Positions 34,910 to 46,729 of a stretch of 64,000 nucleotides of DNA are shown here, piece by piece. The notes beneath the pieces were generated by a model that searched no databases, had not been told where the DNA came from, and was given only the letters and a program-made list of their open reading frames with translations. This DNA is from Coccinella septempunctata. Its lineage: Eukaryota; Arthropoda; Insecta; Coleoptera; Coccinellidae. The stretch's first letter is position 1; each line of letters begins with the position of its first letter. The stretch lies in the NCBI RefSeq assembly GCF_907165205.1, contig NC_058195.1, positions 15,686,001-15,750,000 of the forward strand, given 5' to 3'. The position numbers and the translations under genes were made by a program.

Positions 34910-35183
34910 ACCTTTTTTCTTGTAGCGTATTCGCTTATAGCTCTCGCTTGACGTAAGATATGGTATAGCTGCTCAATCAATTTATAATGGTGTTGAAGTG
35001 TAATAATCACCAAAGTTTCTTGCTGACATTATTACAATAATTATCATAAAATCGTAATCAAATCTTTGAAATAATTTCAGAGGATACTTGAATGAATGAA
35101 CTATTGTATGAGACAAGAAAACAAATTTGCTCCCTGAAGCAACCAAAAATGCCAGAAATAATCTCTTGATTGACTTTTTCAAG

Positions 35184-35218
35184 CAACCAAGCAGTGAGTT
35201 CGATTTTTAACCATCGCA
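35184..35218 (+). pseudogene. tRNA-Gly 3' half, decayed
   Basis: CCAAGCAGTGAGTTCGATTT and AACCATCGCA match the 3' half with several substitutions. A possible 5' half lies at about 34985, separated by unrelated sequence. Confidence 0.5.
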
Positions 35219-35304
35219 CCCTTATTTTGATTGCTTTGTTGTTTTACGTCGATTCGTTAACATCTCTTGAGAACAAGGCAACAGTATAATTGCCTTATCC
35301 ACAT

Positions 35305-35330
35305 GCGATGGTGGTGTAAGAGTCAGCATT
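35305..35330 (+). pseudogene. tRNA-Gly 5' fragment
   Basis: GCGATGGTGGTGTAAGAGTC followed by AGCAT, then unrelated sequence. Confidence 0.6.
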
Positions 35331-35572
35331 TCTTGAAGGTTTGTATTTTTGTAAAACAGTATGTGAAAACCAATATTCAACAAACTCATATTTGGCCGAG
35401 GTTATTGACAACCTTTCTGTTTCTTGCTAATTTCCCTGAAACTTCCGATTTCCCTTGTATAGTGAATATATGTAGTTGCCCCATCAGCAAGTGATATTTA
35501 CGATTCCCAACAATTATTTTTATTCCTGATTCGCTAACAGCTCTCGGGTTCCTGTAGCTAGAATGATTGTGA

Positions 35573-35680
35573 AGGTAGTGTTATGTTCAGCATAGTTGCC
35601 TTCCTTTGGCTTGGATCAGTTTCTTTCCTTTGGCTCCATATAGTTGACTTAGAAGCAGTTGATACGGGTTCGATTACTTT
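35573..35680 (+). pseudogene. Diverged tRNA-Gly-like unit with enlarged anticodon insertion
   Basis: A degraded 5' half runs to GCATAGTTGCCTTCC, then about 50 nt beginning TTTGGCTTGG, then AAGCAGTTGATACGGGTTCG. The insertion begins at the same place, with similar bases, as in copies 19 and 21. Confidence 0.5.
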
Positions 35681-35689
35681 TCATGAAGA

Positions 35690-36180
35690 TATTTTCCATA
35701 ATTGATCCTATGACTCTCAGGAATTAATGTAGATGTACATATTGCAAGAGTATACTGACTTGCCAGCTTGCCTTGCCTGTCTACAAATAATAAATGTGAA
35801 AATTAATTGGTGCTTTTTGTTATCGTATAATTTAAAACAAGATATTTCAACCTCTAACATATCGCATTGAGACAATATGTCATCCATCAAAATTCAACCT
35901 CACATTCGTTCGATGAATGGATAAATATCTGAACAATTAACAATAACTGTAGTACCAGCATGAGGGATATATCCTGTGTAGCATGAAATAAAACGTTTTG
36001 TTTTCCCTTGATATATGAGGAAATTATTTGATGTAACAAACTAGGATTATTATATAAATTCCAACCATCATGATATATTATTCCAAAAACTCGAATTGCT
36101 AAAATGAAACCCTGAAGCTATAATCAACGGTTGATGGTAGTGTAATATAATGGTCAACTGAAGTAGTTTTCGAGCCGTTT
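35690..36180. other. AT-rich DNA at the array's right edge
   Basis: No gene seen. A last faint tRNA-like piece (GTTGATGGTAGTGTAATA) lies at about 36128. Confidence 0.4.
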
Positions 36181-36289
36181 AAGTATTATAGGAGGTTGGG
36201 ATAAAGTATGGATCCAAGTAAATATCTTTTGAACGAAAAGTACAATAAACAAATTAGTCCAGATGCACAACATCCGCATTCCGCAGATA

Positions 36290-36345
36290 ATTAAATCAAC
36301 GAATGTTACGATCTAAATCGAACTAACAAACTACCATCGCTCGAA
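36290..36345 (+). repeat. Dispersed repeat piece shared with 59.7 kb
   Basis: AATGTTACGATCTAAATCGA recurs at about 59731 with further weak similarity downstream (AAGTAT...ACCAGAA/CAACAGAA). Part of an unidentified repeat. Confidence 0.5.
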
Positions 36346-36660
36346 GTATTACCAGAATTTTCATTTCGTCGACAAAGAGTAGACGCTGACCATGGTTTCG
36401 GTCTTATTTGACCTCGTCAGAGCAACAAAACTCATTCGTCAACGAAATGCTAGGAATTGCCGTCTCCTTTTATTCCATATCAGTAGCGGGTATGATGTAT
36501 AAAGGACAATATTTATGAAATTTTCCAGGTAAGTGCAATGGCGCAAAATATTGCATACACAAAACAGTAATTTTTTTTTTTGAACGTTTTTTCACGGTAA
36601 TATAAAAACTCAAAAGAAGTTGATTAAAGTGCGATAGTAGGGAATACTCCTTCTGACGAA

Positions 36661-37125
36661 AATGATGTATTTTTTATATCTTTGAAACGTCACAATTTGA
36701 AATAACCATTTCAACCGTTTCCCAAAAAAATTATTTCAAGCACTTAAAAATGAAAAATAAAAATGGGTATTTAAAATTTAAAGCGTTTCATTTCGATTGC
36801 ACAAGTTGGCAACATCGTCTGAAATATGCCTTGATAATAAAGGACAACAAATACATTATCTTGATGAGATAGACAAAGATGGCCCTCTACGACGAATGAG
36901 GAAGGTCGTAAAATTTCATGGGATTTTTCATTGTCTAGTAGGCGCTGTTGCCAAATCGTTTATTCGAAACCAGGCGATTTAAATTTTGAAACCCCATATT
37001 TGAAGAATGATTTTGAAAAGTTTGCGCGGTGCATTTGAAAAAATCATGAATGAAAATCATAATTATTCAGTTTAAACTTGCATATGCAGTGATAACCCAA
37101 ATTGAGGAGAATTCCCCATTCCTCG
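36661..37125 (+). repeat. Dispersed repeat family R1, copy 2
   Basis: Same orientation as copy 1, but lacking an internal part that copies 1 and 3 share (the segment with AACAGCTGTT). Begins after GGAATACTCCTTCTGACG. Confidence 0.7.
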
Positions 37126-37958
37126 TGTATACAGATTTTTTACACTAAACCCAGTATGTATAAATTCGAAATTCTAAGCTCTTTCAACATCTGCAAAGAC
37201 GTACAGGAGCTCCCATATAAATTTAAAAAAACTTGAGGGTATTTCCGGTTCCACCGGAAGTATATTGTCAACAACAAATGTATATGAGATGCATTTTGCG
37301 CCATTGCACTTACCTTCAAAATTCCATAAATATTGTCGTTTTCATTCAAAAGATATTTTGTTGGTTTCATACTTTATCCCAACCCTGTATGTTTTATGAA
37401 ATTCTTTTTCATTGAGTTGTCCGGATTAATGAGGCATTTGACGTTTGAAATATTTTCAGATTCCGTCTCTTCCGGTTGTAACGAAAGTAGCTATAAACTT
37501 CGTTTTTTCAAATTGCATGCGTGATTGGACGTGATATAATCCAATATCATTGATATCACTGATTTACGGAAACAAGAAATAACACTTCAGTATCACAAAA
37601 TCTCTCAATCTCAAAAGTTATTTCAGGTATGGTGATTATGATCTGATGATCTATTAGGAATCAATAGGAATATTTTTTCATGCGTCTCAGAAATGCTTCA
37701 TGCGTTGCTCTAAGCTCATCAGCCCTTGTGGTTGAAAGCTAACCTGGATGTATCTTTCTGACTCGTTGTTTGCAATCCTCTTCATCAATTAGGGGCATAT
37801 ACCATATTTTCATTCTTCCACAAATATAATTATATGAAGTCGGTTTATGCAGTGAACAGAAAAAATTGGAAACAATAGTTCTGAACATAATTTTTCACTA
37901 GCGGCTTAATTATTTGAGTTATAAATTAATATTATTAATAATAATATCTCCGAATATA

Positions 37959-38327
37959 CAGGGTGAGTCTTTGATTCGTACGAATATTTTAACAGCAGAT
38001 TCTTGAAGTCAAAAGAAACACTTTTTTCTATACCATTTTTTCCGATTCGGCACTGATAAAAAGATATATCTATTTTAACTTTTCATGCTGTGCCACCACT
38101 AGAAAAACAAAATTACTCCAGAATAACTAGCTAAATCAGTGACATTACACATCTTTGGATCTTTTAAACAGAGTTGTACTCAGCTGAAGTGTCCAACTTT
38201 TCAAATTTCACAGATAGTCTAATTTTTGATCATCAAATTAATCGTAAACGGTGCATTTTACGAGAAAAGGAAGAAAGCTTTTCCTTTGACCTGTTGAAAT
38301 ATTTGTACGAGACAAAGACTCACCCTG
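37959..38327. mobile_element. 369-bp MITE with CAGGGTGAGTCTTTG ends, TA flanks
   Basis: Left CAGGGTGAGTCTTTGATTCG and the inverse of CAGGGTGAGTCTTTGTCTCG at the right, both bounded by TA. Similarity between the ends extends about 50 bp. A longer relative lies in the Rpn1 intron at 60400-61103. Confidence 0.8.
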
Positions 38328-38329
38328 TA

Positions 38330-40116
38330 TAGGTTAGTAATCTTGCCGAAACTTTTATGAATAGAGTGAACTCAAATGGGACTCAATGAAAATGAATTTC
38401 GCAGATGTATATTCCTAATAAATGCTCACAGTTTCAGTCTATTACCTATTAGAAATGTGTTATTTCTTCCATATCTAAAAATTTTCTATTTAAGGCAATT
38501 AGAAAACGAATTGGGCAAAAAATCCTGGATTTCCCGTTGAAATAAGAAAGTTTATGATGAAAACAAGAGCTCTATAATATAAAACTATTTCATAAAGTGT
38601 AGAGTAGATAGAGCAATAAATGAAGATATCTGTAGCTATCAGATCAGTTTGCTGGTTTGCCCGAAAGAAACCTGAGAAATGGGATGCAGTTTTCCTCAAA
38701 AAAATGATCGGAGCTACAACTCTGATGATGAAAATGGTATTTCTACTCGAAAATGCCACAAACCTAAAAATTCTGCTAAATACATAACATTTATTTGGAA
38801 GATAATAATATCTTAAGGATAATATAGAAGGAATAATCCTTCTATATGTATACTTCATTCACATTTATTTTAGCAGTCGGTTGGTCATGAAATAATTTTC
38901 TCAAGTTTTTGTAACTAGAACGGAGTAAGGTTGGCACTCATGAAATGTCGTTAATGTCATAACGCCGTTGCCACAACTAATATCAATTTTTATTACGAAA
39001 ATACCGAAGGTTATTGAAAAAAAGGGACAGAGTTTCAGGAAGTGCTACATATTTAGAATTCAGGTCCGCTCATTCAAATAGTTATACCCTGATATTCTAA
39101 AATCCACAATACGTCAGACAGTAGCGAACATATACCTACCTACAATGTAAGAGAATTTACATAATTGTTCATCTGAATCTAAACGACTAACGACTTATAT
39201 TTCAGCTGAATATTTCCACAATCAGAAAGATAGTGAATGAAGAGGAGTACAAAGAATTTCCTTCTATTGGGAGACCCAAAAAATTGGTGGCAAAGAGAAT
39301 TATATGTTTGGGTGAATTGATGCGAAAAGTTTACCACAGAATTTTCGATCAACGTCATCGGGAACTTTCCCGAAAATTGATTTTTCTATTTTTCATTTGA
39401 CTTATCCTATACATTGTAAATGTCTTAAGGTACCAATAAATACCTAATTATTATTATTATATCAATGTATTAAGATGACCACCCAAAAATACGCGCCAGT
39501 TGTCCTGTTAATCGTTTATTCATGTGAAATTTTTGTTCAAAGGTGAAGTTCATCTTGACTTCCTTTGATTCCTTTTACTTATTATATTGATGCAAGATAA
39601 TTTTTGTTGAAGAATTTAACATTCTTGTAATTATCTGTTAACTCCTTCGGGAGATACCCATTCCCAACCACTGCATCATATGCATTTCATCTTCGGGTTA
39701 ATATTTTCGAATCTATAACTGATGTAACGTATTCAAACTTTAGCCAAAGAAGATAACGAACAGTAACTCTTCTCAAGCTAGTGCATATTATGCTTTTATA
39801 CCGATTTCTTGTATTTTCCATGCAAATAACTGGATTTGATATGCCTTCAATCAGTTTGTATAAATTTCAATTATACTCGTCACATATTTTCCGAAGAGAT
39901 TCGACATTGTGATAAAATACATAATAACAGAAACTTTTACGTAGAACGGGCAACATATCGTTGATTTAAATCCCAAAAATGTTTTGACAAGCGCCATAAC
40001 CCTACATTTTCGTACTATACACAGTGAAATGTGTCAAATTTCTATGGACAACCGAGTGCTAAAATTAAAGTAAACGGAGAATATGTAATAATATTCATTC
40101 TACTGAGTATAATCCA
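38330..40116. other. AT-rich DNA; one possible transposase-HTH remnant
   Basis: At about 39203-39400 a plus frame reads LNISTIRKIVNEEE, then GRPKKLVAKR and ends FLFFI-stop. It resembles an HTH-plus-GRP linker of Tc1-type transposases. The resemblance is weak and no catalytic part follows. Nothing else is recognised. Confidence 0.3.
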
Positions 40117-40977
40117 TGTATAATCAGTGTCGGATAAACCTAACTGGGGGCCCTAAGCACAAGATAAATCTGGGGCCCCCACTAAGAATACAATGTGGGA
40201 CACATATCTAATGTAAATACATAACGAAGGCATTTCTTTCAATTGAATATGAAGTGAGTTAGGCTACTTTACACACCTATCTTTGTCAACAAACAACAAT
40301 CGTGCTGGAGGTGTCACGTACGGAATTTTCATTTTCATCTTCCTTCAACTACTATTTGTTTTCAAATTTTCATTTTCCTGTTTTGAAACAGAGTTATATT
40401 CAGCAGACTCTGAAAATGAATACAAGTAATTCTTCTGTTTAGTGTATTGCTCCGTAGTTAGGGCGTTGTCTTCGTGTCCTTCGCATTTCAGCACCAAATT
40501 CATACTTTCTACCTATTCATATTTACTCTCACTCACACACACACAAAAATGTAAAAAAAAAATATGGTAAACAGTTCGCCTGTATTTGCAGGCTGAACTG
40601 GACGAAGCACAACGGACAAACTCTAAAATACAAATGCTCATTTTTATTTTTCTTTTGAGCGTTCACCCCGATAGTGGGCGAATTCCATATGCCTGCAATT
40701 AGGGACTACACTGTTGTCAGACATAAAAACAAGCCTCATTTCTTCTCGGAATAGAAATCATAAAGGGCCAGTTCCGATATTGCTGGTTTTACTGGCCCGC
40801 AATCGAATAACAATAGAACCCGAACGTCTGGGCCAATAGGCATCGTCTCTGGGAATAATGTTCGGAAATATCGGAACTACCCCAAAATATGAGGAAGAAT
40901 GTGTTTTTAAAAACCTGACGACTTCCATTTGAACAAGCATAGCTTTCGAGCTTAATTCGATAGTTTTTTCAACTTTG

Positions 40978-41147
40978 CAATTTTCAGACGGAAGCCATGT
41001 GAGCTTATCAATTCGTTATGAAAATCACCTCAAACATTTGATAGAATTAACGGCTAAAATTTGAAAAAAAAAAAATACAAAATATCCAAGAATCAAGAAA
41101 ATTTCAAATCTATTATTGAAACTCACATGGCTTCCGACTGAAAATTG
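40978..41147. repeat. Inverted repeat, 24-bp arms
   Basis: AATTTTCAGACGGAAGCCAT and the next bases are mirrored by CTCACATGGCTTCCGACTGA about 120 bp away, with one mismatch. Confidence 0.75.
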
Positions 41148-42291
41148 AAAATTAAAAGAAAATTGTTGGTTACAGCTCAAGTCCTGAATAGGAAATATAT
41201 TTTCTAGTCCTTTAGATAATTAAAACATGGAATCTCAGAATACTTAGTATGTATGTAATAGGAGCCCCTGACTTCAAATGTTAACCTGCCTGTATGATCC
41301 AATTATTCATAAGATGACGATGTTATATACATAGGTACATATTTTATATCAATTCTTAAAAGTTGTCGTAATATTTCGAAATGAATTCGTCTTGAATGGA
41401 ACACCTGGATACTCAACAATATTTATAAATACAGAAAAACTCGAATATGCTTGGCTATATCGATTAAAGCCGAATAATTGATAAGAAGGAGGAGCCTTTA
41501 TAATTTGGTATTATGTTCATGTACAGGGTAGACAAATTTCGATGTTTTAGCACTACAGCTTTTAAACCAGAAGAGAGACAAAATCTGATACCCCATTCCC
41601 GTTCTTTTTTTCTGAGAAACTAACAAGAGTTGTAGTCATTTTTGGCCACCTTCTTGTGTTTTCGAATTATAAACGAAAATTGAAAAAAATGGCGATTTCG
41701 AAATAAATTTATATCCCCGCTAATACTGATGATAGAGCTCTGAAATTAAAACATTATACAGGCACTTTTTTAAGTAGAATCCTGTGGCGTGCTTGCCTTT
41801 TTAGCAGGATTTTTAATTACGAAGCTATGACCCAAAGTTATGTTTTTTTTAATGGGAACAATAGATTTCTGTGCAATTTTTTGAAAGCTTAATTTTAACT
41901 GATTTCAAAAATATATAACATCAAATGATTTGTATCAATATAAATAATAGGAAATGGTCAAAAACTTTTTTTCTCAATATTTCTATGGTTTCAACTTTTG
42001 ACGAGCACAGAAAAATAGAGCTTCCTAAAACAAGAGCAGTCTCCTTCCGGCAATGTCATTCTTTGTATGCTTTCTACCAATTTTCACAAAATTTGAATCT
42101 TGGAGAAATTGAGTAAGAAGCATAGAAATGAAAGGACTAATAGAAGGAGACTGTGGTAATCATAAGATGCAACATTTTTCTATTCTCATCAAAAGTAGAA
42201 ACCATAGAAATATTGAGAAAAAAGGTTTTTGACCATTTTCTATTATTTATATTGATACAAACCATATGATGTAATATATTTTTGAAATGAC

Positions 42292-42905
42292 ACTTTTCCG
42301 AGCTCTTTTCAGAGAAGCAAAGAATGGTGAAAACCGTAGCCTTCTACCATTCTTGGTTTTTGAGTTATTAGCAAAAAATGAGATTTTAACAATTTCGAAA
42401 TGATCTCATAACTTTTTCGTCTTTGAAGTTACAGATCTCAAACTTGAACCTTCTTAGGCACTTTTATACGTAGAATCTACTGACAAAAAATTTCTTTCCA
42501 ATCCAAAAATAACAAATTCAATAAAAGTTTACATTTAAAAAAAAAGAAAGTTCGCCAAAGTACAGGGTGGGCAAAATTCGTTTTCCACTGAGAAGATCTC
42601 GAGAACTATAAGAGCTAAAAGAAATAAACGGATGACACATTTCCGAGCTCTTTTCAGAAAAGCAAAGAATGGTGAAAACCGTAGCCTTCTACCATTCTTG
42701 GTTTTTGAGTTATTAGCAGAAAATGAGATTTTGACGATTTCAAAATGATCTCATAACTTTTTTGTCTTTGAAGTTACAGATCCCAAACTTGAACCTTCTT
42801 AGGAACTTTTATACGTAGAATCTACTGACAGAAGATTTTTTTCCAATTCAAAAATAACAAATTCAATAAAATTTCACATTTAAAAAAAAAATAAAGTTCG
42901 CCTAA
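42292..42905. repeat. Direct duplication, ~265-bp copies
   Basis: About 42292-42545 and about 42636-42890 are near-identical (both with GCAAAGAATGGTGAAAACCG); the second lies inside the 42563-43203 MITE and pairs with an inverted third copy at about 42905-43125. Confidence 0.7.
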
Positions 42906-43203
42906 TGATTCGAAATGAAAAACTATTTTGAGCTCATCAGTAGATTCTATACGTAAAAAAAAGCCTGTAGAAGGTTCAAGTTTCAGATCTGTAATCTCAA
43001 AGACAAAAAAGTTTTGAGAACTTTTCGAAATCGTCAAAATCTCATTTTTTGCTAGTAACTCAAAAACGTAGAATCTTAGAAGGCTATGGTTTTAATAATT
43101 CTTTGTTTCTCTGAAAAAGTGCTTGGAAATGTGTCATCCGTTTTCTTCTCGCTCTTGTAGTTCTCGAGATCCCCTCAGTGGACAACGAATTTTGCCCACC
43201 CTG
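42563..43203. mobile_element. 641-bp foldback MITE, CAGGGTGGGCAAAATTCG ends
   Basis: Termini CAGGGTGGGCAAAATTCGTT and its inverse at 43203, TA on both sides. Nearly the whole element is self-complementary, arm to arm, meeting near 42905. Confidence 0.75.
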
Positions 43204-43264
43204 TACAGGTACGGCGAATATTGATGATAGAGCTCGGAAATTAAAACATTATACAGGCACTTTT

Positions 43265-43495
43265 TTAACCCTTAATAACCTGAGTTATGATCACTATTCT
43301 AATTGAATAAATATTCTTTATAGAGTGTACAAGACAAAAACAACTCAATTTCTGTTTGAAAATTGTATAGTTTTTGTTTGAGAAAAATGGTGTTACATAT
43401 ATGTAACGCTAATAGCTACAGTTACTGAGAAATAAAATAGATTTGCCAGTGAAATTTGCGTTACATATGTGTAACACTAGGTTATTATGGGTTAA
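43265..43495. mobile_element. piggyBac-type MITE, 223 bp between TTAA duplications
   Basis: TTAA (43265-43268) is followed by CCCTTAATAACCT, and the right end, AGGTTATTATGGG, is followed by TTAA (43492-43495). The related uninterrupted copy at 41725-41900 shows the empty site with a single TTAA at 41770-41773. TTAA duplication with CCC-type ends is the piggyBac signature. Two GTTACATATATGTAAC-like palindromes lie inside. Confidence 0.85.
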
Positions 43496-44070
43496 GTAGA
43501 ACCCAGTGGCGTGCTTGCCTTTGTTGCAGGATTTTCAATTACGAAGCTATGACCCAAAGTTATGTTTTTTTGAATGGGAACACTAGATTTCTGTGCAATT
43601 TTTTGAAAGCTCAATTTTTACTGAGTTTATTTCTTCTATAGCTCTTATAGTTCTCGAGATCCTCTCAGTGGAAAACGAATTTTGCTCACCCTGTACTTAT
43701 CTAAATATGGAAATGCCTGAATTTTTTCAACATATTCGACATTATCTACATATCTACCTATCATCACTTTTTCTGCCAGCTAACAACAATGTGCAGAAGT
43801 TATAACAATCTAAAGAATGTTAACATATTTTTTCTTTCATTATCTCAGTTCAGGAGATCCTTGAACCGTTGAGGAACTAAGAGACATAGATAAAAAAAAA
43901 TTTCTTTTTGTTTTTTGTTTCTAAGACTGCATGTTTCCTTATTTTTTGTCTCCTTCATCATCGTCGATGTATTATTTGTAATTTTTTTTGTATTATTGTA
44001 TTCACCTATAATTGGGCCTCGGCCTGTTGGATGTACATATGTATGAATATCGAATATTTGCGTAAAATAT

Positions 44071-44109
44071 CGAAAGAAAGGAATGCTAGCGCAACATTCC
44101 TTTCTTTCG
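44071..44109. repeat. Perfect 15-bp hairpin
   Basis: CGAAAGAAAGGAATG at 44071-44085 is exactly mirrored at 44095-44109, with a 9-nt loop. Confidence 0.85.
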
Positions 44110-44543
44110 TGATTCTTTCAAATGTACGTCACAAGACCATCTACGTGCAATTATTACGTGCTCAAAAATGGCATGCGAATGATTGCTAAAAATTGCCAAA
44201 TGTTAGATTGGAACAACGTCGTAAAGACTGATAAGAAAGCACGATATGGTGGGGCGTAATTCTTGAGGTTTGTAATAAAATTACGATACACAATTTTTTT
44301 CCAACGAAAACGGGGATTTTTCGGAGAGCCGAGGACACACCCTATAATCGGAGGCCTCAAACGGATAAGAAAGCAGGATCAATTGGGGCGCAATTCTTAT
44401 GATCTGTAATTATGGAATTATGATACAATTTTTTTTGGTCCGACGGAAACGGATAGTTTTCGGAGAGCCGGGGGGACCCCCTTCAGTTAGGGGCCCTAAA
44501 CTAACCTAAGCTTCTGGGATAATCCGCCAGCACTGAGTATAAT

Positions 44544-45940
44544 TAACCAGTTTGTGAAATTACAAAGTATTTTTCACTAAAGAAAAGAACATACTAAGGA
44601 GTGTTCTTAAACAAGCATCACATGATTTTACCGCGGAGATCGTGTAACATGAAAGTAATTCCAAGAGATGAACAATAAAATAGGAATTATCTCCTCTTAT
44701 TTACACCCGATCCCATGTTGTTTATATCTTATATAACACCTATTCCTCGGTGGACTTTAACAGACTTCTACGAATTCTAGCTATGGCATTTTTTATCTCG
44801 TCTCTCAATTTCATACTACACTAATCTCATCCTTTTTTGCTGCAAGAGAAGGAAGCTCGTTCATCCCCGCGTACGTCTGGATTTCGAGGCAGTGGCGTAG
44901 AAAAGAATCAATTGTTCGAAAGAAGAGAAATATTCTCTTATTATTATTAGTTATTATTAGCTGTGAATAGATAGAATTTTCTTTGAGTTAATTAGGTTTA
45001 GTCTCGGGTTTAGAAAGCATTCAAATAATCCGAAAACCTCAGGTATTCTATATTATTTGTTGGTACATAGATTCTATTGAATATGAGAAATTGCCTGTTG
45101 TTCAAATATATCGATGATGTTTGCATTCAAAACTCTATGGAGTTTATAGTTTTACCCTGAAAATTTCTTTTTATTCTTACAGAGATATTTCAAAATAATT
45201 CCTCTTGATAATGTAACCACGACAGTTCATGATATTATGTTAATTTCAATATACGATGGATCGATTACCATTTGAAACTAATAAATTCCATTCATCCAAG
45301 CTTGAACTAGTTCGGAACTAATTTTGAATAAACAGTTCAAAGGAGTTGGGGTACTAACACAATGTTCTCGATCAAAATAAACTCCATCTCTAGTGATTTG
45401 AATAGCAATTCTCATTTCTTATTTTCATAAGCGAAAACAGTGCATCGGATTGAAAAAATCAAGTGACCAACTTTGGTAAGAAATGATTGGGAATTCCAAA
45501 AAGAATTTTTATTTCAGGAAAAATCTGTGGCGTACCATCAATTTCTGCCAAAATAGGTAGGTCAAATTACGTACGAATGTCACTGGTGGAAATTTAAAAA
45601 AAAGTGATACATTAAAAAATGCCTCTTGATTCATAGTACATGTATGATAAGTTTCATTAAAATATCTGAAGTGGTATTTTAGATATTAATAATAAATGAT
45701 TTATTTTTGAAAACATTACCACCCTGTATCTCAAAAGGTAAGACGTTTAGGACCCCTATAAATATTGGCATTCTATTAGGAAACACCCTGTATATAGGGT
45801 TAGGTTAGGTTAATCTTGTGTTCGAAAAAGATTAATCAAATAAATGAAAAACTATATTCCGAAATTCAGTTCATTCGATAAAACATTATTTTACTACACT
45901 CACTTGTTCTATACTGTGCATGTTGTCCTTCAGGATGAAT
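44544..45940. other. AT-rich DNA with orphan element ends
   Basis: CAGTGGCGTAG at about 44891 resembles a hAT left end, and CTACGCCACTG at about 46828 an opposite end, but no matching flanking duplication is present. ACCCTGTAT ends occur at about 45722 and 45786. GGGTTAGGTTAGGTTA lies at about 45791. Confidence 0.4.
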
Positions 45941-45943
45941 AGA

Positions 45944-46729
45944 TATACAGGAAGATTCAGAACTCGAGGCGAAAAATTGAGGAAAGTATACAGGCTGCTA
46001 ATCTTAAATAAATTGAAATTTTTGGACATTGCCTTGTTTCCGAGATAAAAGTGTTCAAAATTTCTGCATGTCATCAATTTTAAACTTTAATAGCTACTAA
46101 AAATACAGAAAAAATTAAATCAAATATTCAAAAATGCCACCATTACAGTCGATACATGCTTGGCAACGCAGAATAAGGGAATTTTACACTAATTGCATGT
46201 TTTGCCTATTCTGAGTAGATTCGACTGCATTAATAATTCGTTCCATTAATTGTTTTTTATCATTAATTAACACTGCGTAAACTTGTTGTTACAAATGTCC
46301 TCATACAAAATAATTCAAAGGATTCAAATCAGGTGATCTCGCTGGCGGGATGGTTGTCGTCTATTAGGAAATCTCATTCTGTACTCCCGACAAGCTTTTA
46401 ATGCGTTGCCATCACAATAACCGTACACAAAAATAATATCTGCATATTCTTCGTTAGAAAACTGCATGTTTAACAGAAAGACTAAACCAGCAAAGCAACT
46501 TTTAAATTGGCAAACAAAAAGTGTTCTGTCACCAGGTGACATTCATCTCATTTATTTCTAGGCTTACTGTAATTTATGAAATTTAATTTATTGCATACAG
46601 AAACATTAATGTCCAAAACTCGGAAACGAAGCTTCATCGGGCAAATTTTTTTTTTCCGTTTTATCAAGAATATCAGTCTCTATATGTTCCTTAATTTTTT
46701 GCCTCGAGTTTTGAATCACCCTGTATATT
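45944..46729 (-). mobile_element. Internally deleted Tc1/mariner-type element (DUF4817 family)
   Basis: Ends are inverted: TATACAGGAAGATTCAGAAC at the left and the inverse of TATACAGGGTGATTCAAAAC at the right, with ACTCGAGGC(G/A)AAAAATT shared further in. It contains the joined transposase remnant described next. Confidence 0.7.
46100..46475 (-). pseudogene. Transposase remnant: DUF4817 N-terminus joined to DDE C-terminus
   Basis: On the minus strand MQFSNEEYADIIFVYGYCDG and then NALKACREYRMRFPNRR match the helix-turn-helix DUF4817 found at the start of a Tc1/mariner-related transposase family in insects. Directly after RRQPS, another frame reads PARSPDLNPLNYFVW, the conserved segment containing the last catalytic Asp, and continues to RCQACIDCNGGIFEYLI. 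The central catalytic region (about 200 residues in the family) is missing. This is a deletion derivative with stops and a frame change. Confidence 0.75.

Larger units (their letters stand above)
36187..37390. mobile_element. Element with GGTTGGGATAAAGTATG ends, carrying nested insertions
   Basis: The left end (TATAGGAGGTTGGGATAAAG) and right end (inverse of CATACAGGGTTGGGATAAAG) are inverted. They share a further stretch ending GGTAAGTGCAATGGCGCAAA. The left copy of that stretch is split by about 265 bp (about 36243-36505), and R1 copy 2 sits in the middle. Confidence 0.6.
41524..43693. mobile_element. Composite of TACAGGGT-ended elements (outer)
   Basis: Left end TACAGGGTAGACAAATTTCG at 41522. 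Right end near 43693 is the inverse of TACAGGGTGAGCAAAATTCG. A ~220-bp segment (with CAGGCACTTTTTTAAGTAGA) occurs twice in direct orientation, at about 41725-41900 and 43215-43630, the second copy interrupted by the TTAA element. A further inverted pair lies at about 41905-41996 and 42187-42275. Confidence 0.55.
40125..44535. mobile_element. hAT-like element, 4.4 kb, containing nested MITEs
   Basis: The left end reads CAGTGTCGGATAAACCTAAC and the right end is the inverse of CAGTGCTGGCGGATTATCC; both are followed inward by CCTAACTG- and GGGGCCC-type sequence. Flanking 8-mers are TGTATAAT (40117-40124) and AGTATAAT (44536-44543), 7 of 8 identical. Near the right end two ~134-bp direct repeats start at about 44230 and 44364. 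No hAT transposase was found, so it is non-autonomous or gutted. Confidence 0.55.

Noticed and set aside
34982..35182. 66-codon minus-strand frame beside the array
   Set aside because: Hydrophobic, AT-driven composition and position inside a broken tRNA-like unit; nothing supports a gene.
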